The notes below the pieces were generated by a model. That model worked only from the letters and a program-made list of their open reading frames with translations. It did not search any database and had not been told where the DNA came from. Source: Pseudomonas parakoreensis (GTDB lineage: Bacteria > Pseudomonadota > Gammaproteobacteria > Pseudomonadales > Pseudomonadaceae). From it: a DNA stretch of 63,313 bases. Below, piece by piece: positions 40,144 to 49,281 of this stretch. The stretch lies in assembly GCF_021602155.1 (NCBI RefSeq), contig NZ_BQHY01000025.1:1-63313 (forward strand). Direction: 5' to 3'. Made by a program: the position numbers and the translations under genes. Every line of letters starts with the position of its first letter. Position 1 is the stretch's first letter.

Positions 40144-40569
40144 TTACTTCTTCTTCGCCGGGGCCGCTTTCGGGCAATCGGAATCCTGATAGCTGGCCGA
40201 GCCGATGGCTTTGTTGGTTTTATATTCAGTGAAGTCGTAACGCATGACCGCGCCTTTGGCCATCAGCTTGCGGTACGACGGGTTATTGCACACCGAAGCA
40301 CCCAGCTGGAAATACACCGCTTTTGGATCAGCGCGCATCTTTTCGGCGTGGCTGGCCTGCACGCTCAGGTGGTTGATCAGGGTGATGCCTTCAACGGTGT
40401 AGCCCTGATCGAGAATGTCTTCGTTGATCGCCCGTGGCGTACCGACGCTGCTTTGTTCGGCGATGTTGCGCAGTTCTTTGTTCAGATTCTGCTCTTTCAA
40501 CGACGCTGCTTGTGCGCTGAAGGACAACGCCAGCGCGATGGCGGCGGTGGGAACGATAAGGCGCAGCAT
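40144..40569 (-). CDS. PA3611-family secreted protein
   Basis: 141 residues with a signal peptide (MLRLIVPTAAIALALSFSAQ, cleavage after AQA). The conserved core SSVGTPRAINEDILDQGYTV and HLSVQASHAEKMR is that of PA3611, a quorum-sensing-regulated protein in P. aeruginosa; two Cys (SVCNN, SDCP) are conserved. AGGAGAG precedes ATG 40569. Its molecular function is unknown. Confidence 0.88.
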   Translation of the reverse strand: MLRLIVPTAAIALALSFSAQAASLKEQNLNKELRNIAEQSSVGTPRAINEDILDQGYTVEGITLINHLSVQASHAEKMRADPKAVYFQLGASVCNNPSYRKLMAKGAVMRYDFTEYKTNKAIGSASYQDSDCPKAAPAKKK

Positions 40570-40755
40570 GAAACTCTCCTGATTCAGTGACTGGTGGTTC
40601 GACCAGCCCTGTGGCTGTGCGTTCAGTGGCGCAGGATTATAGGGGAGCCGGTCGGGACGGTACAGGTTTGCGCTCGCCGCTCTGGTAAACTGCCGGCCTT
40701 TATTACCTTGCCGAGTGCTGTGCGTGTCGAGTTTTCCTGCTGTGGTGCGTTGCCT

Positions 40756-41505
40756 GTGATCAAACATGCCCCCAACGCTGTAGCCCGTTTGCGCGACCAG
40801 CGCGAGGACGAGGGCATCAAGCCGATTCAGGCCCGAGGTTTTCGCTCCGAACGTTGCCGCGACTGCCGGGTGATCATTAGCCATTGCCTGTGCGCCTGGC
40901 GACCAACGGTCGAGTCCCGTTCCGGCGTGTGCCTGATCATGACCGGCAAGGAAGTGTTCAAACCGAGCAACACCGGCTGGCTGATTGCCGATGTGGTGCG
41001 CGACAACCACGCGTTCATCTGGTCGCGCACCGAGCCTGACCCGCAGATGCTCGCGCTGCTCAACGACCCGCAATGGCAGCCGTACCTGGTATTTCCTGGC
41101 GAATACGTAGAACCGTCACGGGTGACCAACACCGTCGCCGTCGATTGCAGCAAGCGTCCGCTGTTCATTTTGCTGGATGCAACCTGGACCGAGGCGCGCA
41201 AGATCTTCCGCAAGAGTCCGTATTTCGATCGCTTGCCGATTCTCAGCCTGTTGCCCGACAGACTCTCGCGTTATCGCCTGCGTCGCTCCACCCGTAGCGA
41301 ACACCTGTGCACTGCCGAAGTTGCGGCGTTGTGCCTCGAATTGGCGGGGGACAGCGATGCGGCTTCGGCACTGGACGCGTATTTCGATGTGTTCAGCCAG
41401 CATTACCTGGGCGCCAAACAACAGCTGGACATGAACGAGTCGACCCCGGCCCACGCCGAGTTGCTGCCTTATATACGAAAGCCGCAGGCAGTGTTGGCGC
41501 CATAG
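40756..41505 (+). CDS. DTW-domain tRNA-uridine aminocarboxypropyltransferase (TapT-like)
   Basis: 249 residues from GTG 40756 (start uncertain; longer starts are possible). It has a Cys-rich N-terminus (CRDCRVIISHCLC), a MTGKEVFKPSNTGWLIADVV core, and LLDATWTEARKIFRKSPYF carrying the DxTW signature. The family transfers an aminocarboxypropyl group from S-adenosylmethionine to U47 of tRNA (acp3U). Confidence 0.85.
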   Translation: MIKHAPNAVARLRDQREDEGIKPIQARGFRSERCRDCRVIISHCLCAWRPTVESRSGVCLIMTGKEVFKPSNTGWLIADVVRDNHAFIWSRTEPDPQMLALLNDPQWQPYLVFPGEYVEPSRVTNTVAVDCSKRPLFILLDATWTEARKIFRKSPYFDRLPILSLLPDRLSRYRLRRSTRSEHLCTAEVAALCLELAGDSDAASALDAYFDVFSQHYLGAKQQLDMNESTPAHAELLPYIRKPQAVLAP

Positions 41506-41728
41506 TGGCCCATACTTCACGCAGCGGCGGCGGTGCTGCTTGACCACCCCGGCTTCGCTGGGCATGCTTGGCGCCGATTAGGGTGCGGCCAAGGTTTGAA
41601 ACGCCGTGTTTGCTTGTGATTGGCGTTGAACGTGCCCCTGTGGATAGCGCTGTGCAGCGCTCTCTTGAGTTGCTTTGGCGAGGCCCGAATGCGTCGGGTC
41701 TGCCATCAAAAACAGGATCATTTGAATA

Positions 41729-42379
41729 ATGGCCACATACGACATCCTGATTGCCGATGATCACCCTCTGTTTCGTAGCGCACTGCATCAAGCGGTGACG
41801 CTGGGCCTTGGCCCGGATGTACGACTGGTGGAGGTGGCGAGCATCGCCGAGCTGGAAGCGCGCCTGACCGAAAAGTCCGACTGGGATCTGGTCCTGCTGG
41901 ACCTGAACATGCCCGGCGCTTTCGGCTTTTCCGGTCTGGTCATGCTGCGCGGGCAATATCCGCAGATTCCGGTGGTGATGGTCTCGGCGCAGGAAGAGGC
42001 CTCGGTCATGGTCAAGTCCCGCGAGTTCGGTGCCAGTGGCTTTATTCCCAAGTCCAGCGACCTGAGCATGATTCAGCAAGCCGTGCGCAAGGTGCTCGAT
42101 GGCGATGTGTTCTGGCCACCGCAGGCGTTCGAAGCGGTCAGCGTCTCCGCCGAAGCCAAAGCTGCCAGCGACGGCCTTGCCAGCCTGACTCCGCAACAGT
42201 TCCGCGTATTGACCATGGTCTGCGAAGGCCTGCTGAACAAGCAGATTGCCTATGAGCTGAACGTGTCCGAAGCGACCATCAAGGCTCACGTTACGGCGAT
42301 CTTTCGCAAGTTGAACGTACGCACCCGGACACAGGCGGCATTACTTCTGCAACAACTTGAGTCAATTCCGAGCCAATAA
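41729..42379 (+). CDS. erdR: LuxR-type response regulator ErdR
   Basis: 216 residues. The receiver domain has the Asp pair ADDHPL, phospho-acceptor Asp in LVLLDLNMPG (about 57) and Lys in FIPKSSD. The C-terminal LuxR HTH is LTPQQFRVLTMVCEGLLNKQ, IAYELNVSEATIKAHVTAIF. In P. aeruginosa the homologue (PA3604) controls ethanol and acetate catabolism. The neighbour dgkA, as in PA3603, supports the assignment. No sensor kinase is adjacent. Confidence 0.9.
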   Translation: MATYDILIADDHPLFRSALHQAVTLGLGPDVRLVEVASIAELEARLTEKSDWDLVLLDLNMPGAFGFSGLVMLRGQYPQIPVVMVSAQEEASVMVKSREFGASGFIPKSSDLSMIQQAVRKVLDGDVFWPPQAFEAVSVSAEAKAASDGLASLTPQQFRVLTMVCEGLLNKQIAYELNVSEATIKAHVTAIFRKLNVRTRTQAALLLQQLESIPSQ

Positions 42380-42453
42380 AGGCTGGCGTCTTCACGCTTT
42401 TTTGACTTTTGTTGCTCTAGCTTTCCCACTCCTTTCTGGTTGGTTTTTACCTT

Positions 42454-42816
42454 ATGTCACCTTTCAAGGGCCAGACCGGCCTGAAACGCATCCTCAACGC
42501 TTCCGGTTATTCGCTGGACGGCCTGCGCGCAGCCTTCACCGGCGAAGCGGCATTTCGCCAACTGGTGCTGCTCAATGTGGTGCTGATTCCGCTGACGTTT
42601 TTCCTGAATGTCAGCCGCGTCGAACAGGCAGTGCTGATCGCCGTCTGCCTGCTGGCGCTGATCGTCGAGTTGTTGAACTCGGCAGTAGAAGCGGCGATTG
42701 ACCGCATTTCCCTGGAACTTCACCCACTGTCCAAGAACGCCAAGGACATGGGCAGCGCCGCGCAATTCGTGGCCCTGAGCATGATTGCCCTGGTGTGGGC
42801 GGTGATTCTGCTTTAA
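42454..42816 (+). CDS. dgkA: Diacylglycerol kinase
   Basis: 120 residues, three transmembrane helices, and the DgkA signature VELLNSAVEAAIDRISLELH. It phosphorylates diacylglycerol released during membrane-derived glucan synthesis. The stop overlaps the convergent finR stop. Confidence 0.95.
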   Translation: MSPFKGQTGLKRILNASGYSLDGLRAAFTGEAAFRQLVLLNVVLIPLTFFLNVSRVEQAVLIAVCLLALIVELLNSAVEAAIDRISLELHPLSKNAKDMGSAAQFVALSMIALVWAVILL

Positions 42817-43739
42817 GCGATACTTGGCAAGACGATCTCGTCGCTGCGCTGCACCCCGGCGGTGAAAGCGCGGCACAGATCGAGAAACTCGCGCATGGCC
42901 GACGTCTGATACTTCTGCTTGTGCCAGATGAAGTAGAACTGCCGCGCCAGATCCAGATCCGGGGTTTCCACCGCCACCAGGCTGCCGCGCCGAAACGCAT
43001 CGCGCAGCGCCAGCCGCGAAATACAGCCAATCCCCAATCCTGATTCCACCGCGCGTTTGATCGCTTCAGTGTGCTCCAGCTCCAGACGGATATTCAGCGC
43101 ACTGCGATGGTGACGCATGGCCTGATCGAACGTCAGCCGCGTACCGGAGCCTTGTTCGCGCAGAATCCACGCTTCGTGCGTCAACTCTTCCATGGTCGCG
43201 CTGCCGCGTTTGGCCAACGGATGTTGCGGCGCGCAGAACACCACCAGCTCATCTTCGACCCAGCTCTGCACTTCGATGTCCGGGTGGCTGCAGTCACCTT
43301 CGATTAGACCCAGATCAATTTCGTAGTGGGCGACTTGATGCACGATATTGGCCGTGTTCTGCACATGCAGCTTTACCTGGCTTTCGGGATGGCGCTGCAT
43401 GAAGCCGCCGATCAACAGGGTCGCCAGGTAATTGCCGATGGTCAGGGTGGCACCCACCGACAGTGAGCCGAAACCGGATTTGCCGTTGAGCAGGTCTTCG
43501 ATTTCCTTGGACTGATCAAGCAGGGCCACCGCTTGCGGCAGCAGCTGTTTGCCCAGAGCATTGAGGCTCAGGCGTTTGCCGGCGCGGTCGAACAGCTGGC
43601 AGCTGGACTGGCGCTCCAGTTCGGTAATAGAGGTGCTTGCCGCCGATTGCGAGAGGTTGAGCAGACCCGCAGCACGGGATACGCTTTCCTGCTGGGCGAC
43701 GGCAACGAAGACTTGCAGTTGACGAAGAGTAAATCGCAT
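42813..43739 (-). CDS. finR: LysR-type regulator FinR
   Basis: 308 residues. The N-terminal wHTH is FTLRQLQVFVAVAQQESVSR, AAGLLNLSQSAASTSITELE; the C-terminal part is a substrate-binding domain. ATG 43739 is used. It is divergent from fpr; in Pseudomonas FinR activates fpr under oxidative stress and sulfite. The shared intergenic region holds a GATAA-N3-TTATC palindrome. Confidence 0.9.
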   Translation of the reverse strand: MRFTLRQLQVFVAVAQQESVSRAAGLLNLSQSAASTSITELERQSSCQLFDRAGKRLSLNALGKQLLPQAVALLDQSKEIEDLLNGKSGFGSLSVGATLTIGNYLATLLIGGFMQRHPESQVKLHVQNTANIVHQVAHYEIDLGLIEGDCSHPDIEVQSWVEDELVVFCAPQHPLAKRGSATMEELTHEAWILREQGSGTRLTFDQAMRHHRSALNIRLELEHTEAIKRAVESGLGIGCISRLALRDAFRRGSLVAVETPDLDLARQFYFIWHKQKYQTSAMREFLDLCRAFTAGVQRSDEIVLPSIA

Positions 43740-43751
43740 ATCGATATAACC

Positions 43752-43764
43752 GATAACCCTTATC
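43752..43764. promoter_or_regulatory. Putative FinR-binding palindrome
   Basis: GATAACCCTTATC, a perfect GATAA-N3-TTATC dyad in the finR–fpr intergenic region, 13 bp from the finR start and 109 bp from the fpr start. LysR proteins commonly bind such T-N-A dyads near their own promoter. Confidence 0.5.
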
Positions 43765-43872
43765 TTAATAATCCAGTTAACAGATATTGTCGTCGCTATT
43801 AGAATGCGTTGCAATTGCGCACTGTCGGCCGCAAAGGCGAGCGCAGACCCAATATCCAGGAGTCCCACGTAC

Positions 43873-44652
43873 ATGAGCAACATGAACCACGAGCGTGTCC
43901 TCAGTGTTCATCACTGGAACGACACTCTGTTCAGCTTCAAGTGCACCCGCGATCCGGGCCTGCGCTTCGAGAACGGTCAGTTCGTGATGATCGGCCTGCA
44001 ACAGCCAAATGGCCGCCCGCTTATGCGCGCTTACTCGATCGCCAGCCCGAACTGGGAAGAGCATCTCGAGTTCTTCAGCATCAAGGTGCCTGATGGTCCG
44101 CTGACTTCGCAGTTGCAGCACCTGAAGGAAGGCGACGAGATCATCATCTCGAAGAAGCCTACCGGCACCCTGGTACTGGACGACCTGAACCCGGGCAAGC
44201 ACCTGTATCTGCTGAGCACCGGCACGGGTCTGGCGCCGTTCATGAGCGTGATTCAGGACCCGGAAACCTACGAGCGCTTTGAAAAAGTGATCCTGGTGCA
44301 CGGCGTGCGCTACGTCAACGAAGTCGCCTATCGCGAGTTCATCACCGAGCACCTGCCGCAGAACGAGTTCTTCGGTGAAGCGCTGCGTGACAAGCTGATC
44401 TACTACCCGACCGTGACCCGCGAGCCGTTCGAGAACCAGGGCCGTCTGACCGATCTGATGCGCAGCGGCAAGCTGTTCAGCGACATCGGCCTGCCACCGA
44501 TCAACCCGCAGGACGACCGTGCGATGATCTGCGGCAGCCCGAGCATGCTCGACGAGACCAGCGAAGTGCTCGACAGCTTCGGCCTGAAGATCTCGGCGCG
44601 GATGCGCGAGCCGGGTGATTACTTGATCGAGCGTGCGTTCGTCGAGAAGTAA
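43873..44652 (+). CDS. fpr: Ferredoxin-NADP+ reductase
   Basis: 259 residues from ATG 43873. It has the FAD-binding RAYSIASPNWEEHLEF and NADP-binding LSTGTGLAPFMSV, with ICGSPSMLDE near the C-terminus. It balances reduced ferredoxin/flavodoxin and NADPH, aiding Fe-S cluster assembly and oxidative stress resistance. Confidence 0.96.
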   Translation: MSNMNHERVLSVHHWNDTLFSFKCTRDPGLRFENGQFVMIGLQQPNGRPLMRAYSIASPNWEEHLEFFSIKVPDGPLTSQLQHLKEGDEIIISKKPTGTLVLDDLNPGKHLYLLSTGTGLAPFMSVIQDPETYERFEKVILVHGVRYVNEVAYREFITEHLPQNEFFGEALRDKLIYYPTVTREPFENQGRLTDLMRSGKLFSDIGLPPINPQDDRAMICGSPSMLDETSEVLDSFGLKISARMREPGDYLIERAFVEK

Positions 44653-44660
44653 GCCCCACG

Positions 44661-44700
44661 AAAAAGCCCCCATTGCCGGCGAAGGCAATGGGGGCTTTTT
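44661..44700. terminator. Bidirectional terminator between fpr and trmO
   Basis: AAAAAGCCCCCATTGCC…GGCAATGGGGGCTTTTT, symmetric with A-run and T-run, between convergent genes. Confidence 0.9.
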
Positions 44701-44742
44701 CATGCCCGAAATATTCCCTTCCTTCCTGCCTGCCACAATCCA

Positions 44743-44821
44743 TGTAGGAGCTGCCGAAGGCTGCGATCGTTTGATCTTAAAAAACAAGATCAAAAGATCG
44801 CAGCCTTCGGCAGCTCCTACA
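44743..44821. repeat. REP-like inverted pair (TGTAGGAGCTGCC family)
   Basis: TGTAGGAGCTGCCGAAGGCT and its inverse AGCCTTCGGCAGCTCCTACA flank a GATC-rich AT centre. Confidence 0.85.
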
Positions 44822-44832
44822 AAAGCGATGTC

Positions 44833-45531
44833 TCAGGTATTGGCCGGGATGACTTCCAGCACGCAAATCTGCTCCGGCGTCGGGTAATGCCAGCGCACGT
44901 CCAGATCCCAGAACTGTGCACCGTACTCGCGCTCCGGTGCTGGCGTCTGATACGCCGGACGCGGATCCTGCGCCAGACACTGCTCGATCAACTCGACCAG
45001 TGGCTCGCCAAGGCGCTGAGCATGCCCGTGCGCCTGTTGCAGCGCGGCGTCCGTCCACTGCACGTCAATCAGCTGTGGCGCGGCGCTGGCGATGCTGTTG
45101 GACGCTTTGGAGATGATATCGGCGTAAGGCACATAGGGTTTGATGTCGAGGATCGGCGTGCCGTCGAGCAGGTCGATGCCCGAGATGAACAGCCGATGCG
45201 CCTCGACTCTGTCCAGCTTTACCACCGACTGACCGATGCCATTGGGACGGTGAGTGGCGCGGGTGGCGAATACGCCCATGGACTTGTTGCCACCCAGACG
45301 CGGTGGGCGCACTTTCAGGCGCGGTTTTTCTTCCAGCGCCTGATGAAACAGGAACAGCAGCCAGACATGGCTGACCTGCTCCAGACCCTGCACCGCGTCA
45401 CCCTGATCGAACGGCGCCACCAGCTCCAGCACACCACGAGCGGCGGGGGCCAGTTGTGGCTGGCGCGGGATGGCGAACTTCTCCTTGAAGCAGGAGCGCA
45501 CAAAGCCAATGGGGGAGACGCTGTAAGTCAT
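44833..45531 (-). CDS. trmO: tRNA (N6-threonylcarbamoyladenosine(37)-N6)-methyltransferase TrmO
   Basis: 232 residues, TsaA/YaeB family: YSVSPIGFVRSCFKEKFAIP, SHVWLLFLFHQ, and GVFATRATHRPNGIGQSVVK. It methylates t6A37 in tRNA-Thr. It is transcribed after the DUF1456 gene, 9 bp away, probably as one unit. Confidence 0.93.
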   Translation of the reverse strand: MTYSVSPIGFVRSCFKEKFAIPRQPQLAPAARGVLELVAPFDQGDAVQGLEQVSHVWLLFLFHQALEEKPRLKVRPPRLGGNKSMGVFATRATHRPNGIGQSVVKLDRVEAHRLFISGIDLLDGTPILDIKPYVPYADIISKASNSIASAAPQLIDVQWTDAALQQAHGHAQRLGEPLVELIEQCLAQDPRPAYQTPAPEREYGAQFWDLDVRWHYPTPEQICVLEVIPANT

Positions 45532-45540
45532 GTTGCGTGA

Positions 45541-46008
45541 TCAGCCACGAACGCGCAGGGTCAGGCCCTTGAGGAAATTGCGCAGCAACTGATCGCCGCA
45601 CGGGCGGTAATTGGTGTGGCCGACTTTGCGGAACAGCGCGCTCAGCTCAGGCTTGGACACCGGGAACTCGGCAGCCTTGAGGATCGCGTGCATGTCGTCT
45701 TCCTTCAGTTCGAAAGCCACGCGCAGCTTCTTCAGAATGATGTTGTTGGTCACCGGCACTTCGATCGGCTGTGGCGGACGGCTTTCGTCCTTGCCACGTT
45801 TGAAGATCACCAGGCCATCGAGAAAGTGCGCCATGACCTCGTCCGGGCAGCGCACGAAGCCTTCTTCGTCTTCTTCTTTCTTGTCGAGGTACGCGACGAC
45901 GTCTTTCAGCTCCACGTCCATGCCGCCGAGCTTGATGATCTCGACGACTTTCTTGTCGCTGATGTCGAGCATGTAGCGCACGCTACGCAATATGTCGTTA
46001 TGAATCAT
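45541..46008 (-). CDS. DUF1456 (YehS-like) protein
   Basis: 155 residues with two copies of the DUF1456 helical repeat (MIHNDILRSVRYMLDISDKK and NNIILKKLRVAFELKEDDMH). ATG 46008 is preferred because AGGA lies 9 bases upstream; ATG 46017 is too close to it. Function unknown. Confidence 0.88.
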   Translation of the reverse strand: MIHNDILRSVRYMLDISDKKVVEIIKLGGMDVELKDVVAYLDKKEEDEEGFVRCPDEVMAHFLDGLVIFKRGKDESRPPQPIEVPVTNNIILKKLRVAFELKEDDMHAILKAAEFPVSKPELSALFRKVGHTNYRPCGDQLLRNFLKGLTLRVRG

Positions 46009-46080
46009 GTGGGTCATCCTGATAATCGTTGTGGGCAACGCGCAGGCACGCTGCCGGAATGTGTGGCGGCAACAGAGGTG

Positions 46081-46791
46081 TCAGAACTTCTCTTTGCCGG
46101 ACAGGTAGCGCCATTGGCCGACTGGAACCTTGCCGATCGACACGCCGCCGATGCGGATGCGGCGGATGCCGACGACCTTCAGGCCAACCGCTTCGCAGAA
46201 CTGCGCGATGATCCCCGGCTGCGGGTTCTTCATGGCGAAGCGCAGGCGGTTTTCGTTCTGCCAGCTGGCCTTGACCGGCGGCAGCTCCTTGCCCTTGTGG
46301 GTCAGACCATGCTGCAGGCGATTGAGGCCGTGGGCAACCATGTCGCCTTCGACCTCGACCACGTATTCCTGCTCGATCTTGGCCGCATCGGCAGTCAGTT
46401 TGCGCAGCACTTTCCAGTCCTGGGTGAATACCAGCAGGCCACTGGCCTTGGGCTGCAGGTCGGCGCTGGCGGTCAGACGCAGGAAGTGTCCGCGCAACGG
46501 CCGTTTGCCGTAGCGGTGCTCTTCGCTGAGGGTGTCGGCGCTGAGCGATTGCATGGCGGTGTCGACGTCCATACCGGCCGGCACGTTGAGCAGAATCGTG
46601 ACCGGCTCCGGCGCGGTGGCCTTGGCGTCCTTGTCGAGTTCGACCTTCTGGTCGCCGACCTTGAACTGCGGTTCGTCGATCACTTCGCCGTCCACGGTGA
46701 CCCAGCCGCCCTCGATGAACAGCTCGGCCTCCCGGCGGGAGCAACCGACCAGTTCGATGAGGCGTTTGGAGAGGCGAATCGGGTCAGTCAT
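46081..46791 (-). CDS. RsuA/RluB-family pseudouridine synthase-like protein with altered catalytic motif
   Basis: 236 residues. It has an S4 RNA-binding domain at the N-terminus (IRLSKRLIELVGCSRREAEL) and a RluF/RsuA-like catalytic domain after about residue 65. In the expected GRLDxxTxGLL motif the sequence reads ADLQPKASGLLVF, so the position of the catalytic Asp appears to be Gln. It may be an inactive RNA-binding paralogue; alignment is needed to exclude a shifted motif. Confidence 0.8.
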   Translation of the reverse strand: MTDPIRLSKRLIELVGCSRREAELFIEGGWVTVDGEVIDEPQFKVGDQKVELDKDAKATAPEPVTILLNVPAGMDVDTAMQSLSADTLSEEHRYGKRPLRGHFLRLTASADLQPKASGLLVFTQDWKVLRKLTADAAKIEQEYVVEVEGDMVAHGLNRLQHGLTHKGKELPPVKASWQNENRLRFAMKNPQPGIIAQFCEAVGLKVVGIRRIRIGGVSIGKVPVGQWRYLSGKEKF

Positions 46792-46877
46792 GACAGGGCC
46801 GTAACAAAAAAGGGGTGGGCATTGTACCTGCCTGGCGCCGGTTAAGCCCGGTTCCATTTGTAGGGTGTTCGCAATTC

Positions 46878-46966
46878 CTGTGGGAGCTGGCTTGCCAGCG
46901 ATGGCATCACCTCGGTGCATCTGTCAGACCGAGTCGCCCGCATCGCTGGCAAGCCAGCTCCCACAG
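46878..46966. repeat. REP pair (GTGGGAGCTGGC family)
   Basis: CTGTGGGAGCTGGCTTGCCA and its inverse around a 45-bp centre, between two minus-strand genes. Confidence 0.85.
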
Positions 46967-46980
46967 GGTTCTACGATGTG

Positions 46981-47454
46981 TCAGCCGTTACTTGAGCGCT
47001 GCTGGCTCTGGCGCAGGCGCATATGCAGCAGCGGGTACGGCTGGCCCATGCCGTCGACTTCTGAGCGGCCGATCACTTCAAAACCCTGTTTGAAGTAAAA
47101 CCCCAGCGCCTGCGGGTTCTGTTCGTTGACGTCCAGTTCATCGGCATTCAGATGTTGCATGGCGTAATTCAGCAACTGCTTGCCCAGCCCCTGACCGCGA
47201 TGCGCGGGATCGATGAACAGCATCTCGATCTTGCCCGCCGCGACCCCGGCGAATCCGGTGATGCGCTGCTGATGATCCTTGGTGCAGATCAGCATCACCG
47301 CATCCAGGTAACGGGTGAGCACCAGATTACGCAGCAATTCGATGTAACTGTCCGGCAGAAAATCATGGGTCGCGCGGACCGAGGCCTCCCAGACCCGGGT
47401 CAGTTCCTGATAGTCGCTGAGTTTCGGCGTGTGAATGACCGAATGCTGACGCAT
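46981..47454 (-). CDS. GNAT-family N-acetyltransferase
   Basis: 157 residues from ATG 47454. The acetyl-CoA loop AHRGQGLGKQLL is near residue 105, then NEQNPQALGFYFKQGFEVIG. It resembles YjaB-type acetyltransferases; the substrate is unknown. Confidence 0.88.
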   Translation of the reverse strand: MRQHSVIHTPKLSDYQELTRVWEASVRATHDFLPDSYIELLRNLVLTRYLDAVMLICTKDHQQRITGFAGVAAGKIEMLFIDPAHRGQGLGKQLLNYAMQHLNADELDVNEQNPQALGFYFKQGFEVIGRSEVDGMGQPYPLLHMRLRQSQQRSSNG

Positions 47455-47515
47455 GCCCGTCGCCTCTTTCCAGTGGATAAGCGGGATTCCTTCCCACAGC
47501 AAACAATAGCCGTAA

Positions 47516-47552
47516 AAAAGCCCCGCATCTCGTAAAAAGAGCGGGGCTTTTG
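47516..47552 (-). terminator. Terminator downstream of rimO
   Basis: AAAAGCCCCGC…GCGGGGCTTTT read in either direction; placed between rimO and the GNAT gene on the minus strand. Confidence 0.85.
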
Positions 47553-47568
47553 ATATCAGCGCAATCCC

Positions 47569-47641
47569 TGTAGGAGCTGTCGAGTGAAACGAGGCTGCGA
47601 TCTTTTCAGATCAAAAGATCGCAGCCTTCGGCAGCGCCTAC
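47569..47641. repeat. REP-like inverted pair (TGTAGGAGCTG family)
   Basis: An imperfect left copy (TGTAGGAGCTGTCGAGTGAA) and a right copy containing GATCGCAGCCTTCGGCAG. Confidence 0.75.
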
Positions 47642-47654
47642 GGGTGTGCGGTGT

Positions 47655-48992
47655 TTAGATCTGCTCAGCCCACAGGTCGTATTCGTCAGCGTCAGTCACC
47701 TTGCACCAGACCTTGTCGCCCGGCTTGAGGTTGCTGCCGTTGTCGATGAACACGTTGCCGTCGATTTCCGGGGCATCGAAGAAGCAGCGGCCGACGGCGC
47801 CTTGCTCGTCGACTTCGTCCACCAGCACTTCGATCTCGCGGCCGATGCGCATTTGCAGGCGTGCCGAGCTGATCGCCTGCTGGTGCGCCATGAACCGCTC
47901 CCAACGATCTTGCTTGACGTCGTCCGGGACCACTTCCAGGTCCAGGTCATTGGCCGGCGCGCCATCGACTGGCGAGTACTGGAAGCAACCGACGCGGTCG
48001 AGCTGGGCTTCGGTCAGCCAGTTGAGCAGGTACTGGAAATCTTCCTCGGTTTCGCCCGGGAAGCCGACGATGAAGGTCGAACGGATGATCAGGTCCGGGC
48101 AGATTTCACGCCAGTTCTTGATCCGCGCCAGGGTCTTGTCTTCGAACGCCGGGCGTTTCATCGACTTCAGGACTTTCGGGCTGGCGTGCTGGAACGGGAT
48201 GTCCAGGTACGGCAGGATCTTGCCGGCGGCCATCAGCGGGATCAGCTCGTCAACGTGCGGGTACGGGTAAACGTAGTGCAGACGCACCCACACGCCCAAG
48301 GTGCTCAGCGCTTCGCAGAGTTCGGTCATGCGGGTTTTCACCGGCGCGCCGTTCCAGAACCCGGTGCGGTATTTCACGTCGACACCGTAGGCGCTGGTGT
48401 CTTGCGAAATCACCAACAGCTCTTTGACGCCGGACTTGACCAGGCGCTGGGCTTCGTCGAGCACATCACCCACCGGACGGCTGACCAGTTTGCCGCGCAT
48501 CGACGGGATGATGCAGAAGCTGCAGCTGTGGTTGCAGCCTTCGGAAATCTTCAGGTACGCGTAGTGGCGCGGGGTCAGCTTGATGCCTTGCGGCGGCACC
48601 AGGTCGATCAGCGGGTTGTGGTCCTGTTTCGGTGGCACCACTTCGTGCACCGCGTTGACCACTTGCTCGTACTGCTGTGGACCGGTCACGGCCAGCACGC
48701 TCGGGTGCACGTCGCGGATGTTGCCTTCTTCCACGCCCATGCAACCGGTGACGATGACCTTGCCGTTTTCCTTGATCGCTTCACCGATCACTTCCAGCGA
48801 TTCAGCCTTGGCCGAGTCGATGAAACCGCAGGTGTTGACCACCACCACGTCGGCGTCCTGATAGGTGGACACCACGTCATAGCCTTCCATGCGCAGCTGG
48901 GTCAGGATGCGCTCGGAGTCGACCAGTGCTTTCGGGCAACCCAGAGATACAAAGCCAACCTTTGGATTGGCCGGCGCAGGAGTGGTGGACAT
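47655..48992 (-). CDS. rimO: Ribosomal protein S12 methylthiotransferase RimO
   Basis: 445 residues. The N-terminal UPF0004 Cys are in [22 protein letters not shown] and [10 protein letters not shown]; the radical-SAM motif [15 protein letters not shown] is near residue 150; a TRAM domain is at the C-terminus. It methylthiolates Asp88 of S12. Confidence 0.97.
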   Translation of the reverse strand: MSTTPAPANPKVGFVSLGCPKALVDSERILTQLRMEGYDVVSTYQDADVVVVNTCGFIDSAKAESLEVIGEAIKENGKVIVTGCMGVEEGNIRDVHPSVLAVTGPQQYEQVVNAVHEVVPPKQDHNPLIDLVPPQGIKLTPRHYAYLKISEGCNHSCSFCIIPSMRGKLVSRPVGDVLDEAQRLVKSGVKELLVISQDTSAYGVDVKYRTGFWNGAPVKTRMTELCEALSTLGVWVRLHYVYPYPHVDELIPLMAAGKILPYLDIPFQHASPKVLKSMKRPAFEDKTLARIKNWREICPDLIIRSTFIVGFPGETEEDFQYLLNWLTEAQLDRVGCFQYSPVDGAPANDLDLEVVPDDVKQDRWERFMAHQQAISSARLQMRIGREIEVLVDEVDEQGAVGRCFFDAPEIDGNVFIDNGSNLKPGDKVWCKVTDADEYDLWAEQI

Positions 48993-49281
48993 GTCTAACC
49001 TCGGTGTTTTGTGACGTCGCTTGCCGTGTGGAAAAGTCGACGGACGGGCGCTCAGGGTGCGCCTCTGATCAAAAAGTGCGCAATTCTAGCGATGAGCAAC
49101 GCACTTGACCAGCTTTATGCAGGGAAATACGACGAGTGCTGCGCTATGCTTCGCGCCGTTGAGCTTTACCAATTTTTTACAGTCAACAAAACGTCTGTAA
49201 CAACAGGTAAAACAGCGCATGCTGCACCATAAAGCATAGTGCTTCATTCAAAGAAGCCGGTTTGAGAATCAGGAGTGTTGG

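Noticed and set aside
49081-49232. Small plus-strand frame upstream of kup
   Set aside because: About 46 codons with no ribosome binding site or family; more likely the kup leader/promoter.
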